Shown here piece by piece: positions 16,570 to 23,678 of a stretch of DNA of 39,222 nucleotides. Within the stretch, counting starts at the first letter, position 1, and every line of letters starts with the position of its first letter. The notes under the pieces were generated by a model. It was given only the letters and a program-made list of their open reading frames with translations, was not told the DNA's origin and searched no databases. Position numbers and translations under genes: made by a program. Origin of the DNA: a virus; the IMG/VR virus record IMGVR_UViG_3300042383_000213, positions 1 through 39,222 of that record. The stretch is one strand, 5' to 3'.

Positions 16570-17174
16570 CAGAAGACTCGCGGAGCGATCCGGGGCCGAT
16601 TGACGATTTCACCAATCGTGAAGTTGTCAAACATCGTGTAGTCGCCCGTCTCCCCTTCGTATTCCTTGAGGGTGATCAAGGCTCGGAACTCGTCATTTGA
16701 GCTGTACTCGTGGTGTGCCTTGTCTCCAACCATTCGATTGTTGAAGACGCGGGCAGCTCGGAGAGTGATGTAGTTGCGGGCTGCTTGCGGAAGCCTGTCA
16801 AAGTCGAACAGGTAGACGACAGAGCAGTACAGCGTCGCACCGACAGCCCAAGTCGAGCTGAGGTTGAACTTGTTGTAGATCTTGTCGTCTCGGACGATCA
16901 GCTCAATGCCGTAAGTCTTATCCGTCTGCTCCAGACGAAGGACGTTCTCAGGAACCGCAATCGTCCCGGTCGCGTCGGCAATGAACGGAACGCGGTCGTC
17001 CGTGTTGAAATGCCATCCCTCAGCCTGAACTTCGCGAGAAACGTCGTCGAGGATTGACCCTGCAATCAGGACATCGGCCCGATTCACACCCGCCAAAGAG
17101 TTGACGGGAGGCTCACCGATGACCGACAGCATCGTGTTGATCGCCTCAATGCGCGTTGTCTTGTTCGTTGCCAT
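16569..17174 (-). CDS. Tail tubular protein A (T7 gp11-like, adaptor)
   Basis: The 201-aa protein has the typical gp11 start (RIEAINTMLSVIGEPPVNSL) and the internal WHFNTD and PENVLRLE motifs. It forms the ring joining portal to nozzle. The gene has GGAGG close to ATG and lies just after the strong terminator that follows the capsid gene. Length agrees with T7 gp11 (about 196 aa). Confidence 0.95.
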   Translation of the reverse strand: MATNKTTRIEAINTMLSVIGEPPVNSLAGVNRADVLIAGSILDDVSREVQAEGWHFNTDDRVPFIADATGTIAVPENVLRLEQTDKTYGIELIVRDDKIYNKFNLSSTWAVGATLYCSVVYLFDFDRLPQAARNYITLRAARVFNNRMVGDKAHHEYSSNDEFRALITLKEYEGETGDYTMFDNFTIGEIVNRPRIAPRVF

Positions 17175-17184
17175 ATGTCCTCCA

Positions 17185-17222
17185 AAGAAAAGGGAGCCAC
17201 CACCTTTCGATGGTGGCCCCCA
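17185..17222 (-). terminator. Intrinsic terminator after the capsid gene
   Basis: On the minus strand GGGGGCCACCA pairs with TGGTGGCTCCC around an 8-nt loop, followed by TTTTCTTT. It sits 22 nt after the capsid stop and just before the tail tubular A gene, the same place as the T7 late terminator T-phi. It probably lowers tail gene transcription relative to capsid. Confidence 0.9.
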
Positions 17223-17243
17223 AAGTCACATCTTCAGTAGCGA

Positions 17244-18365
17244 TTACGCATCGCCACGGAGCCAGAAGCAGCACTCCTCGCGGAGGACGCCGTGGCCCAT
17301 AGCGTACTTCGCAACCATGAGCGTACCCTGACGCTCAATCTGGTACTCGCTCTCGACGCCGAGATCCAGAAGCTTGACCGTACCAACGGCCTCCCTCTGG
17401 AAGATGACGCCCTTCGAGCGGCTGAAGTTGAACGCACCGTAGCCCACGCCGCTGCCGCCGAAGACATCGTTCTGCACACCGCCGTCGTTGTGCGGAGCGA
17501 TAGCAGTCGTTGCTTCGTCGGTAGAGGGGATGTGGTTCGACTTCATGATCTTGATGCCCGCGATGGACATGATCATGCCGCCCGCGATGCTGCCGTTTCC
17601 TTCAGGGTTGAAGTCGCGGTTGATCGCGTCGGTGCTGTAAGACACGAGCTGGTAGTACACCTGAGGCGTCACGATTGCGTAACGATCGTTCGACGGAACG
17701 TTACGCTCGTCCATCTTCTGAGCAGCCGAGAAGAACGCCTGAACGAGCTCCTCACCCAGAGTCGGCGAGGTCGCGCTAGTAGCCTCGTCGTTGTAGGAAA
17801 TCGTGTCGCCAAGATACGCCGCGCTAGAACCGCCGAAGCGATCCGTAGTACGGGTAGCACCCGCGATCACGGTACGGATGAGGTTCTTATCCGCAACGTA
17901 AGCAAGAGCGCGACCGATCTCGGTGGTGTAGATCGAACGAACGTCGTAGTGGTTCTTCGCCTCGTCGATGTTCGCAACGAAGGCCGCACTCACGAGCATG
18001 TCATCAATCGTGATGATGCGCTCCGAGTGGTTGAACTTCGTCGTGTACTTGTTCGAGGAGGGGAAGGTAACCGCAAACGGCGTGGTTCCGGACTGAGACG
18101 GAGTCGAACCCGTCTCAGCAAGGATCGAATCGCCCGGAGTGTGGTACTTCGCCGAAGCGACGCCCGTCACAGGGAACGACGCGGACTTGCCGCTCGAAAT
18201 AGAGCGAACCATGTGAAGGGGCATCATCACGTTCTGCTCTTCAAACGTGGTGAGAACTTCGCCCGCGAACTGCTTAAGGAACAGTTCGTTGTTTCCTGCG
18301 CCCGTGTTGGCCGCATTAAGGCCAAGCCGAGACGGGTCGGCAGAAATCTGATAAGTGCTTGCCAT
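17244..18365 (-). CDS. Major capsid protein (T7 gp10-like)
   Basis: The 373-aa product is the HK97-fold shell protein of T7-like phages. Supporting stretches are LFLKQFAGEVLTTFEEQNVM near the N terminus, ADKNLIRTVIAGA in the middle and GYGAFNFSRSKGVIFQREAV near the C terminus. It lies between scaffold-linked genes and a strong terminator. The ribosome site GAGGAG is good, but it is inside a 14-bp perfect inverted repeat (18367-18380 with 18433-18446), so translation may depend on RNA folding or processing. Confidence 0.96.
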   Translation of the reverse strand: MASTYQISADPSRLGLNAANTGAGNNELFLKQFAGEVLTTFEEQNVMMPLHMVRSISSGKSASFPVTGVASAKYHTPGDSILAETGSTPSQSGTTPFAVTFPSSNKYTTKFNHSERIITIDDMLVSAAFVANIDEAKNHYDVRSIYTTEIGRALAYVADKNLIRTVIAGATRTTDRFGGSSAAYLGDTISYNDEATSATSPTLGEELVQAFFSAAQKMDERNVPSNDRYAIVTPQVYYQLVSYSTDAINRDFNPEGNGSIAGGMIMSIAGIKIMKSNHIPSTDEATTAIAPHNDGGVQNDVFGGSGVGYGAFNFSRSKGVIFQREAVGTVKLLDLGVESEYQIERQGTLMVAKYAMGHGVLREECCFWLRGDA

Positions 18366-18366
18366 T

Positions 18367-18446
18367 TGAGATTGCTCCTCAAAAGGTTGTGTGAATTGGA
18401 CAGCGAATTCGATGTCTATCTAGGTGGACGACGAGGAGCAATCTCA
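18367..18446 (-). promoter_or_regulatory. Inverted repeat enclosing the capsid ribosome binding site
   Basis: In the minus-strand RNA, TGAGATTGCTCCTC (18446 to 18433) is perfectly complementary to GAGGAGCAATCTCA (18380 to 18367), with a 52-nt loop. The second arm contains the capsid Shine-Dalgarno GAGGAG and ends one base before AUG. Pairing would hide the site until it is opened or cut. It may be a riboregulator or an RNase III substrate. Confidence 0.75.
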
Positions 18447-18474
18447 GTTATCCGGCGCACCGGGCTGACGCTAT

Positions 18475-18580
18475 CTGTCCGTCCTAAAAGGACAGTATCC
18501 CTCCAAACTGTCCGTCTTGGAGGGATACTTTAGTTCAGAAACCCGTGTTGCCACGGGTCGGGCCGAAGATTCGATCTTCG
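18475..18580 (-). repeat. Cluster of hairpins upstream of the capsid gene
   Basis: Four inverted repeats follow each other in a 221-bp gene-free stretch. The first is an 8-bp stem at 18562-18580 (CCGAAGAT-TCG-ATCTTCGG). Next is a 7-bp stem at 18541-18558. A 13-bp perfect stem follows at 18496-18531 (AGTATCCCTCCAA arm). The last is a short stem at about 18475-18495. The 7-bp hairpin is followed by TTTCTG on the minus strand. Likely roles are mRNA processing, stability or partial termination before the capsid message. Confidence 0.65.
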
Positions 18581-18586
18581 GCGGGG

Positions 18587-18682
18587 TTAGATCTTCTTGC
18601 TCTTGCAGAGCCACACGCCCGCGCACAGGCCAACGACACCGAGCAGCAGGGCGAACCAAACAGATCCGAGGAAAGATTCCAT
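18587..18682 (-). CDS. 31-residue single-pass membrane peptide
   Basis: A short ORF with an ideal ribosome site (AAGGAG, 8 nt before ATG) overlaps the preceding stop as TAATG. The peptide is MESFLGSVWF, then a hydrophobic stretch to about residue 26, then KSKKI. It therefore has one membrane helix with a positively charged, presumably cytoplasmic tail. It resembles small holin-like or accessory membrane peptides, but no family is recognised. It lies between the lipoprotein and capsid genes, where T7 has no gene. Confidence 0.65.
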   Translation of the reverse strand: MESFLGSVWFALLLGVVGLCAGVWLCKSKKI

Positions 18683-19158
18683 TACCGTGTCTCCTTAGCA
18701 GCCCGCGCCTTTTTAAAGGCGGCGTCGAAGAGAGGATCCGCACGGCGGGCTGCAAAGTACTCCCGTGCGCTCTCAGGCTTGGATTCGTCTAGAACATCCG
18801 CAGCGAGGTTCGCTTCAACCTGAGTCTTGCGCGGGATCCATCCGATCATGATTCTGATTACGTTGCCTAGTCCTGTTTGCCAAAGGACGACGATGACAGC
18901 GATCAATGCCGCAACGATCAATCCCCATTGCAGGGTCACGAGCCACGCCGGAACCTGATCCTCTACACGAGGCAGTAGCAGATGAATGCTAGCAGCAGCA
19001 GCATCAATCCGAGTCGCAGCGTTGACAACGACAGGATCTTTGATCGCCGTGCCGTGGTCAATGAGGAGCTGCGCGTCTGTCCGAATGGAATTCGCATTTC
19101 TACCGATTTCCTGAGATGCGCTGCACCCGCTTAGAAGCAGGAGCAGCAGCCACCTCAT
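18682..19158 (-). CDS. Putative lipoprotein with transmembrane segment, 158 aa
   Basis: The N terminus is a short lipoprotein signal with a lipobox L-S-G-C (Cys12; Ser at +2, which normally favours outer membrane sorting). About 55 polar residues follow, then a strong membrane helix (about 72-94) and a charged C-terminal tail of about 50 residues. A lipid anchor plus one membrane helix recalls unimolecular spanins, but the segment between them is short and the helix is not terminal. It is inserted between scaffold and capsid genes and starts in a TGATG overlap. A lysis or envelope role is only a hypothesis. Confidence 0.7.
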   Translation of the reverse strand: MRWLLLLLLSGCSASQEIGRNANSIRTDAQLLIDHGTAIKDPVVVNAATRIDAAAASIHLLLPRVEDQVPAWLVTLQWGLIVAALIAVIVVLWQTGLGNVIRIMIGWIPRKTQVEANLAADVLDESKPESAREYFAARRADPLFDAAFKKARAAKETR

Positions 19159-19916
19159 CAGAAGACCTGAGAGATCGACAGACGAGCCTCAACGTCCTTG
19201 CGGTAAGCCGGATCCTTGCGATACCGAGGATCACGCATTGCTTCCGTAACCTCAGCGAGACTGCGGAACGGAGAGCTGCCGGGGCCGGAAGTGCCGCCCT
19301 GAAGGAGTCGCGGAGAGTTGTTCTCTGCCATGTACCGAGCCTGAAGACCGCGGACGGCGAAGTTGATCGACGCCGGATCACCAGACTCAATCATCGCGTT
19401 GAACGCATCAATCTCGTTGTCGGGGAGGTTGTCAGAAGCCCAACCAATCATCGACTGATACTGCTCAGATCCACCCACCTGATTATAGATCTGAGCAACC
19501 TGAGACTCCGCGACCGCCTTCTGGCCTTCAATGTAGCTCTCGACGACGTAGCGCGGGATTCCGCGGGCTTCGAGCGAAGCGAAACTCTTGTCAGTCAGAG
19601 TGCCGAGCTGCATGAACTCCTGAGAGAAGCTCTGCATCTCATCTTGCGAAATGTTCGCAGCTGCCGCCTTTTCGCCGAAGTTCTTCTGGTTTACCTGTGT
19701 AAACCGGGACTCAAGCTCGGCGTAAGCCTGAGCAAGGTCTTCAGGGCTCTGGAACTTCGGGGGAAGCCACTCAGGACGATCTCCCTGAGTCGGAGAAACT
19801 GGCGTCATTCCCTGAGGCTGACCATTCACGATGGTCTGTGCATCAGCCGGAACGGCGGAAGGTTCGTGGGTGCGGGAAGCGACTTGGTTGTGGATTTCGA
19901 CGCGATCGACGCTCAT
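19158..19916 (-). CDS. Capsid assembly scaffolding protein (T7 gp9-like)
   Basis: The protein is 252 aa, acidic and glutamine-rich, with the motif RPEWLPPKFQSPEDLAQAYAELE typical of gp9-like scaffolds, and a helical C terminus. It guides procapsid assembly and then leaves. It is shorter than T7 gp9 (about 307 aa). AGGGA lies upstream of ATG. One perfect GTTTAC-N4-GTAAAC palindrome is embedded in its coding sequence (19689-19704), the only copy outside the early region and RNA polymerase surroundings. Confidence 0.93.
   Translation of the reverse strand: MSVDRVEIHNQVASRTHEPSAVPADAQTIVNGQPQGMTPVSPTQGDRPEWLPPKFQSPEDLAQAYAELESRFTQVNQKNFGEKAAAANISQDEMQSFSQEFMQLGTLTDKSFASLEARGIPRYVVESYIEGQKAVAESQVAQIYNQVGGSEQYQSMIGWASDNLPDNEIDAFNAMIESGDPASINFAVRGLQARYMAENNSPRLLQGGTSGPGSSPFRSLAEVTEAMRDPRYRKDPAYRKDVEARLSISQVF
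19689..19704. repeat. GTTTAC-N4-GTAAAC palindrome inside the scaffold gene
   Basis: Perfect arms with loop CTGT (plus strand), extended to 18 bp by flanking G and C. It encodes FTQVN of the scaffold protein. Ten kilobases from the other copies, it is unlikely by chance (12 fixed bases). Confidence 0.85.
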
Positions 19917-19919
19917 GTG

Positions 19920-21458
19920 TTATCCCTGTTGGGCGGGCTGATTCTGATTAAGATACATCTGCAAACCCGCTTGTGCAGCAGGAGATGCCATCTGCTGCAT
20001 GAATTGCTGCTGCATCGCAGCCTGACGCTCAGCCATGATCTGGTCTTCGGACTTCACGAGCCCTTCCGTCTCAATTCCAAGGGCAGCGGCTCGTCGGTTC
20101 ATGTACTCGCGGACGTTAATCGTCTCCCCGAGAGCCTGAGGGCCAACCATCTGACCGATGCCCTGTAGGTACAGGTCAAGACGCTGAAGGTCGTTGCCGC
20201 GGCCAAGGGCGTCGATTCCCGTGATGATCGTCGGGGTGACGAACTTCTTCGGGAGCTTCGGCAGCTTCTTGCCCTTTTCCATCTGCTCCATGATCTTGTT
20301 GACCAACGGCAACTGGAATTCGAGCGACAGGAGGCTGTAAACACCTCCGAGCTGACGTTCGATGCTCTGGGTAACGAGCCGGATCTCTTCGGCGGTCACG
20401 CGCTCAGCGTTCCGAATGGACGCCTCAGTCAGCATGAATGCGTATGAGAGACGCTCGGTAATTGCACCGATCATCTGGAGGCCGACAGAGAAGTCTGCGG
20501 CCTTGTTCGCCTGAAGCACCGTAACATCTGCGGCGTTTCCTTCGCGGATAGCACCGTTAGGAGCCTTCGCAAGCGTCGCAGCCCGCGTGGAGCCGTTCGG
20601 GGCGACGAGAATCAGGATCTTCGCCATCGCCGCAGAACCCTCAATGATGACTTGCATCAGAGCCTCTAGGCTCTTCAGGTCACCGAGGTACTGCTCGACG
20701 TATCCACGCCCGTAGTCTTCGCCGTCGATCCGCACCATTCGCAGGGGGATGAACGGCGACTTGGACTTCTCGACAATCGTGTAGCTGTCGGGGATGATCT
20801 GGCCCTTGACTTCCTGATAGACCTCGACCTTGCCTTCGCCCATAGAGCGAATGCAAGTAAACATGTCAAGGTAAGGCTCATCAAAGGCAGACTTCTCCAG
20901 ATTGAGGCCGGGGGGCAGCATCGACGGAGAAATGCTCTCCTTGATGATGACCTTGTCCACGCAACCAGAGGGACACCGCTTGACGACGTAACGGTCGAGC
21001 CGGATGACTCGCATGGAGCCGCCATCCGTTGGGAAATACAGGCCGACATTTCCCGCGACGATCAGGTGCTTGATCGCCTCGAAAGTAGCAACACGAATCG
21101 CCTGAGCCTCAATCTCGCGCATGACGAGCCGCTCACGCTGACTCATCGACTTCTCGACTTCGGCCTTGATTTGAGGATCCATCGACTGCATCTTGCGAAG
21201 AGCAGTTTCATCCACAAGCAACCTGAAGAAAGGTGCATTAGGTGGGAGGAGGGAAAGCAGAAGAGTGCTAGCGAGGTTGTTCACCCCACGAGCACCAACG
21301 GACTGAAACGGCGTAGGAAACCGCTTGTCCGTTGTGGATCCTTCGTCTGGAATGAGGGTCGGCAGCGTGAGTCGAGAACAATCACGAGCACGTTCGAGGA
21401 ACGCGCTGCGGATTGACTCCAGTTTGGAGTACTCGCTTTGTGCTGACCCTTGAATCAT
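19920..21458 (-). CDS. Portal (head-tail connector) protein (T7 gp8-like)
   Basis: The 512-aa protein shows the T7-like portal N terminus (RARDCSRLTLPTLIPDEG, GVNNLASTLLLSLLPPNAPFF), central SPFIPLRMVRIDGEDYGRGY, and a Gln/Ala-rich C terminus (QQQFMQQM). Twelve copies form the DNA channel at the capsid vertex. Length and order match T7 gp8 (536 aa). It begins 3 nt after the preceding small gene. Confidence 0.96.
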   Translation of the reverse strand: MIQGSAQSEYSKLESIRSAFLERARDCSRLTLPTLIPDEGSTTDKRFPTPFQSVGARGVNNLASTLLLSLLPPNAPFFRLLVDETALRKMQSMDPQIKAEVEKSMSQRERLVMREIEAQAIRVATFEAIKHLIVAGNVGLYFPTDGGSMRVIRLDRYVVKRCPSGCVDKVIIKESISPSMLPPGLNLEKSAFDEPYLDMFTCIRSMGEGKVEVYQEVKGQIIPDSYTIVEKSKSPFIPLRMVRIDGEDYGRGYVEQYLGDLKSLEALMQVIIEGSAAMAKILILVAPNGSTRAATLAKAPNGAIREGNAADVTVLQANKAADFSVGLQMIGAITERLSYAFMLTEASIRNAERVTAEEIRLVTQSIERQLGGVYSLLSLEFQLPLVNKIMEQMEKGKKLPKLPKKFVTPTIITGIDALGRGNDLQRLDLYLQGIGQMVGPQALGETINVREYMNRRAAALGIETEGLVKSEDQIMAERQAAMQQQFMQQMASPAAQAGLQMYLNQNQPAQQG

Positions 21459-21461
21459 CTA

Positions 21462-21680
21462 TTAGCCCCGAGGAATCGTCAGCATCGCCTTGCCTCGACG
21501 CTGAGTCAGAAAGCTGAACATATTGGTGGCATCAACCCCACCAGTACCGCGGGCGGCTCCGGGAGCGCGCTGACCGCTCTCTTGGCTAATCGACTTGATC
21601 ACAGGAGCCGGGGGAGGAGGGGCAGGAGGCAGCTGCGGAGGCGGCGGGGGGGCCGGGGGCATCTTAGGTCGAGCGCACAT
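21462..21680 (-). CDS. Small proline-rich virion-associated protein (T7 gp7.3 position), 72 aa
   Basis: The product starts MCARPKMP and continues with a long Pro/Ala tract, then ends RRGKAMLTIPRG. Small proteins with a similar end (GKxxLxIxR) lie directly before the portal in T7-like phages, where gp7.3 is a tail-associated host-range factor. The match is positional and at the C terminus only. The proline tract suggests an extended linker. Confidence 0.6.
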   Translation of the reverse strand: MCARPKMPPAPPPPPQLPPAPPPPAPVIKSISQESGQRAPGAARGTGGVDATNMFSFLTQRRGKAMLTIPRG

Positions 21681-21681
21681 G

Positions 21682-21882
21682 CTATTCCTCTTCGATTTGG
21701 GGGTTATAACGGGCGTTATGCCAGACGCGGAGCATTTCCACGACTGATCGCTGCCCGCAGTAGTGCCAAATCTGACGTTCTGGGGTAGAAAGTTCAGGAC
21801 AACGGGCCGGAATTGCCACCTCCAAGTGCTCTAGAAGAGCCTTTGGAACGTCCGGAATTTCATCGCGATTCCGTATAGTCAT
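21682..21882 (-). CDS. Hypothetical protein, 66 aa
   Basis: A compact acidic/aromatic protein with no recognised domain; the central PERQIWHYCGQRSVVEMLRVWHNARY is helix-rich. Its ATG overlaps the end of the preceding small gene by 23 nt and its stop is 1 nt from the next gene. Placement at the border between replication and structural genes matches small unknowns of other T7-like phages. Confidence 0.6.
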   Translation of the reverse strand: MTIRNRDEIPDVPKALLEHLEVAIPARCPELSTPERQIWHYCGQRSVVEMLRVWHNARYNPQIEEE

Positions 21883-22018
21883 CTATTTGCTCTCCCCTCT
21901 CGGTCATCCGCTGCAAGAGCTTATCTAACGCCTTGCTTGCTATAGCCGCGGCCAGATACTGACTCATGTTCGTACCGTTCGCCTCGTTGAACCTCCGGGC
22001 TACTTCCGGCCACGGCAT
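21860..22018 (-). CDS. Hypothetical protein, 52 aa
   Basis: The frame extends upstream, but the ATG at 22018 is preferred because AGGGG precedes it; the upstream part overlaps the DUF1599-like gene and is low-complexity. The product (MPWPEVARRFNEANG start, then LAAAIASKALDKLLQRM) looks like two helices and could be a small DNA-binding or adaptor protein. No family is recognised. Confidence 0.5.
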   Translation of the reverse strand: MPWPEVARRFNEANGTNMSQYLAAAIASKALDKLLQRMTERGEQIDDYTESR

Positions 22019-22352
22019 CAGCCCCTGATCCTGCTTCCTTTTTTGATCGGACGTAGGCGAGGAAAAGGATGCTGTAGTTGATGATGTCTTCAACGGTGTC
22101 CTCCAGTTTTTCGTCAGCAACTTGGAACGTCCCGGTGTCGCAGAACGTGCTCAGTCGGCTCATCTTGTCGGTGAGACGGACGAGGAATCCTCGCTCCGTG
22201 CTCGTGATTCCCATCGACTCACAGCGGGTGAAGTTCAGGAACGGATCAGCACCGTTGTTGCCGCCGCTGTAGTCCGCATTCTTGCGGCACATCAGCGAAT
22301 AAGCGCGGGTGCAGACTTCACGATGCAGATTTAGCAGCTTTTCGCGGTTCAT
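21921..22352 (-). CDS. DUF1599 / nucleotide modification associated domain 1-like protein, 143 aa
   Basis: Residues 1-100 match the DUF1599 pattern: KNADYSGGNNGADPFLNF, MGITSTERGFLVRLTDKMSRL, and LEDTVEDIINYSILFLAY. The family is found in phages and has been linked by genomic context to nucleotide modification; its biochemical role is not established. The C-terminal ~40 residues are polar and probably disordered. The ATG at 22352, inside the 3' end of the exonuclease gene, with GGAG upstream, is chosen over the longer open frame. Confidence 0.75.
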   Translation of the reverse strand: MNREKLLNLHREVCTRAYSLMCRKNADYSGGNNGADPFLNFTRCESMGITSTERGFLVRLTDKMSRLSTFCDTGTFQVADEKLEDTVEDIINYSILFLAYVRSKKEAGSGADAVAGSSPEVQRGERYEHESVSGRGYSKQGVR

Positions 22353-23103
22353 TGGCGTTGGGGCTCCAGAGGCGGACGAAATTGGATGGAATGTCATATT
22401 CACCGTGTCGGAGAATCCGCGCAACCCGTGCTTGGATGAGTGCTTCAGACTCGCCCAATCCCGCGTCTGAATAGGCGGCGGCAACGGCGGGCCAGAGGTC
22501 AGACCCAGAAACAGCTCCAAGAACTTTCTCAGCGGTCTTCGGCCCGATTCCGGGGCATCCGGTGTAGCCGTCCGCGGTGTCTCCAACGAGGGTCTGGTAC
22601 ATGTGGTTCCAATCGGCTTGTTCACGCGAGATCTCCTGAATGCCGAGTTCCGGCTTGTCTGGGTTGTAGAGTTTGCCGGGGATCGTCTTGAGATCCTTGT
22701 CGGCGGAAACGATGATCTTGTCGCCCCTGATCTTCTTGTTCGTCGCGTAGATGCCGAGGACATCGTCCGCTTCAATATTCGGGTACTCGACGACCGCGTA
22801 GACGCTTCGGACGTAGTCCTTAGCCGCCGGGTAAACGACAGGCTTTCGCGTACCCTTCCGATTTGCCTTGTAAGTCGGCAGTACGACCTTCCGCCAGTTC
22901 GTCTCCCCGCTCAGAGCAATGATGACCCTGCTAGCCTTGAGCTCGTCCGTGAGCCCGTTGACTTCATTGTCGATCTGCTCACGAACTTCCCGCTCGTCTG
23001 CGTGAAGCGTCCAGAGATCATCGCCCCAATAGAACGGCTGTTCAGCCGCGGCGCAGACCTGATACAGCAGGATGTCGCCGTCAATCAGAATGGTTGTGTT
23101 CAT
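22318..23103 (-). CDS. 5'-3' exonuclease (T7 gp6-like)
   Basis: The protein has the FEN/5'-nuclease layout: ILIDGDILLYQ at the N terminus, then EADDVLGIYA and IIVSADKDLKTIPG with metal-binding acids. GDTADGYTGCPGIGPKTAEKVL is the helix-hairpin-helix DNA-binding motif. It removes primers and degrades host DNA in T7-like phages. The start at 23103 is set by GGAGG 6 nt upstream. At 261 aa it is close to T7 gp6 (about 300 aa). Confidence 0.93.
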   Translation of the reverse strand: MNTTILIDGDILLYQVCAAAEQPFYWGDDLWTLHADEREVREQIDNEVNGLTDELKASRVIIALSGETNWRKVVLPTYKANRKGTRKPVVYPAAKDYVRSVYAVVEYPNIEADDVLGIYATNKKIRGDKIIVSADKDLKTIPGKLYNPDKPELGIQEISREQADWNHMYQTLVGDTADGYTGCPGIGPKTAEKVLGAVSGSDLWPAVAAAYSDAGLGESEALIQARVARILRHGEYDIPSNFVRLWSPNANEPRKAAKSAS

Positions 23104-23305
23104 TAGTGTCCTCCATGACACGCTTGACCATGTCAGCAAGACCAACGACACCGTGGCACGAGCCCTTGAAGAAGAAGGTGTAGTGGTCGTTTTCGGTCGT
23201 CTTGTTCAGGTAGCCGACGAACAGCACATCGTCGAAACGACGCTGAATCTCCTTAAGAAGATCCCTCGTTCCGATGTATTCCAAAGGCGCAGAGTCAGCT
23301 TCCAT
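23081..23305 (-). CDS. Hypothetical protein, 74 aa
   Basis: GAGG lies 6 nt before ATG; the start overlaps the homing endonuclease stop and the end overlaps the exonuclease start. The sequence has an N-terminal helical half and a middle strand region (YTFFFKGSCHGVVGLADMVKRV), ending in His/Asn/Asp. No family is recognised. It would follow the DNA polymerase directly if the homing endonuclease were absent. Confidence 0.6.
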   Translation of the reverse strand: MEADSAPLEYIGTRDLLKEIQRRFDDVLFVGYLNKTTENDHYTFFFKGSCHGVVGLADMVKRVMEDTNEHNHSD

Positions 23306-23678
23306 ATTCGATCCTCTTCATCTTGCTGAGAGCTTCGATCCTTCGGCGTCGTCCTTCGCTGTTCGGCGGAAATTCACCGATCTGCATAAGTATCGACGCT
23401 TGCTCCCGCTTTTCCTTCAAATATGGTAGCAGAAGGGAGCACAATTCGATTGCATTCTGGCTGTAAATGTTCCACTCGAACGCAGATCTTGCAGTCCCGT
23501 TGCCGACAAAGACCTGACTTACGGATCCCCCGAAGGTGTGCTGCAACCAACGTAGAACATGCGGATAAGTCGTCTTTACTGAGACGCGGGCGGTTCTTGA
23601 CCATCGAAAGCATCCTTCCCCATCAATGAATCCTGCTGCATATGCAAGATCAATGTGTCTCGGCCCAATTCCGTCCAA
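23295..23678 (-). CDS. LAGLIDADG homing endonuclease
   Basis: The core motif LAYAAGFIDGEGCF is a clear LAGLIDADG signature, followed by beta-rich DNA-binding sequence (RVSVKTTYPHVLRWLQHTFG) and a C-terminal basic helix. One motif means it would act as a dimer. Such enzymes cut a specific allele and copy themselves into it. It overlaps the polymerase 3' end. The open frame begins at 23771, but the TTG at 23678, just before the domain, is a plausible start; an ATG at 23765 is an alternative. It looks free-standing, since the polymerase C terminus is intact. Confidence 0.85.
   Translation of the reverse strand: MDGIGPRHIDLAYAAGFIDGEGCFRWSRTARVSVKTTYPHVLRWLQHTFGGSVSQVFVGNGTARSAFEWNIYSQNAIELCSLLLPYLKEKREQASILMQIGEFPPNSEGRRRRIEALSKMKRIEYGS

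Noticed and set aside
17292-18533. 413-codon plus-strand open frame opposite the capsid gene
   Set aside because: Antisense shadow: low-complexity Arg/Val/His-rich product that begins within the capsid gene; no other plus-strand genes exist.
19116-20168. 350-codon plus-strand open frame across scaffold and portal genes
   Set aside because: Crosses two real genes in antisense and shows no coding features of its own.
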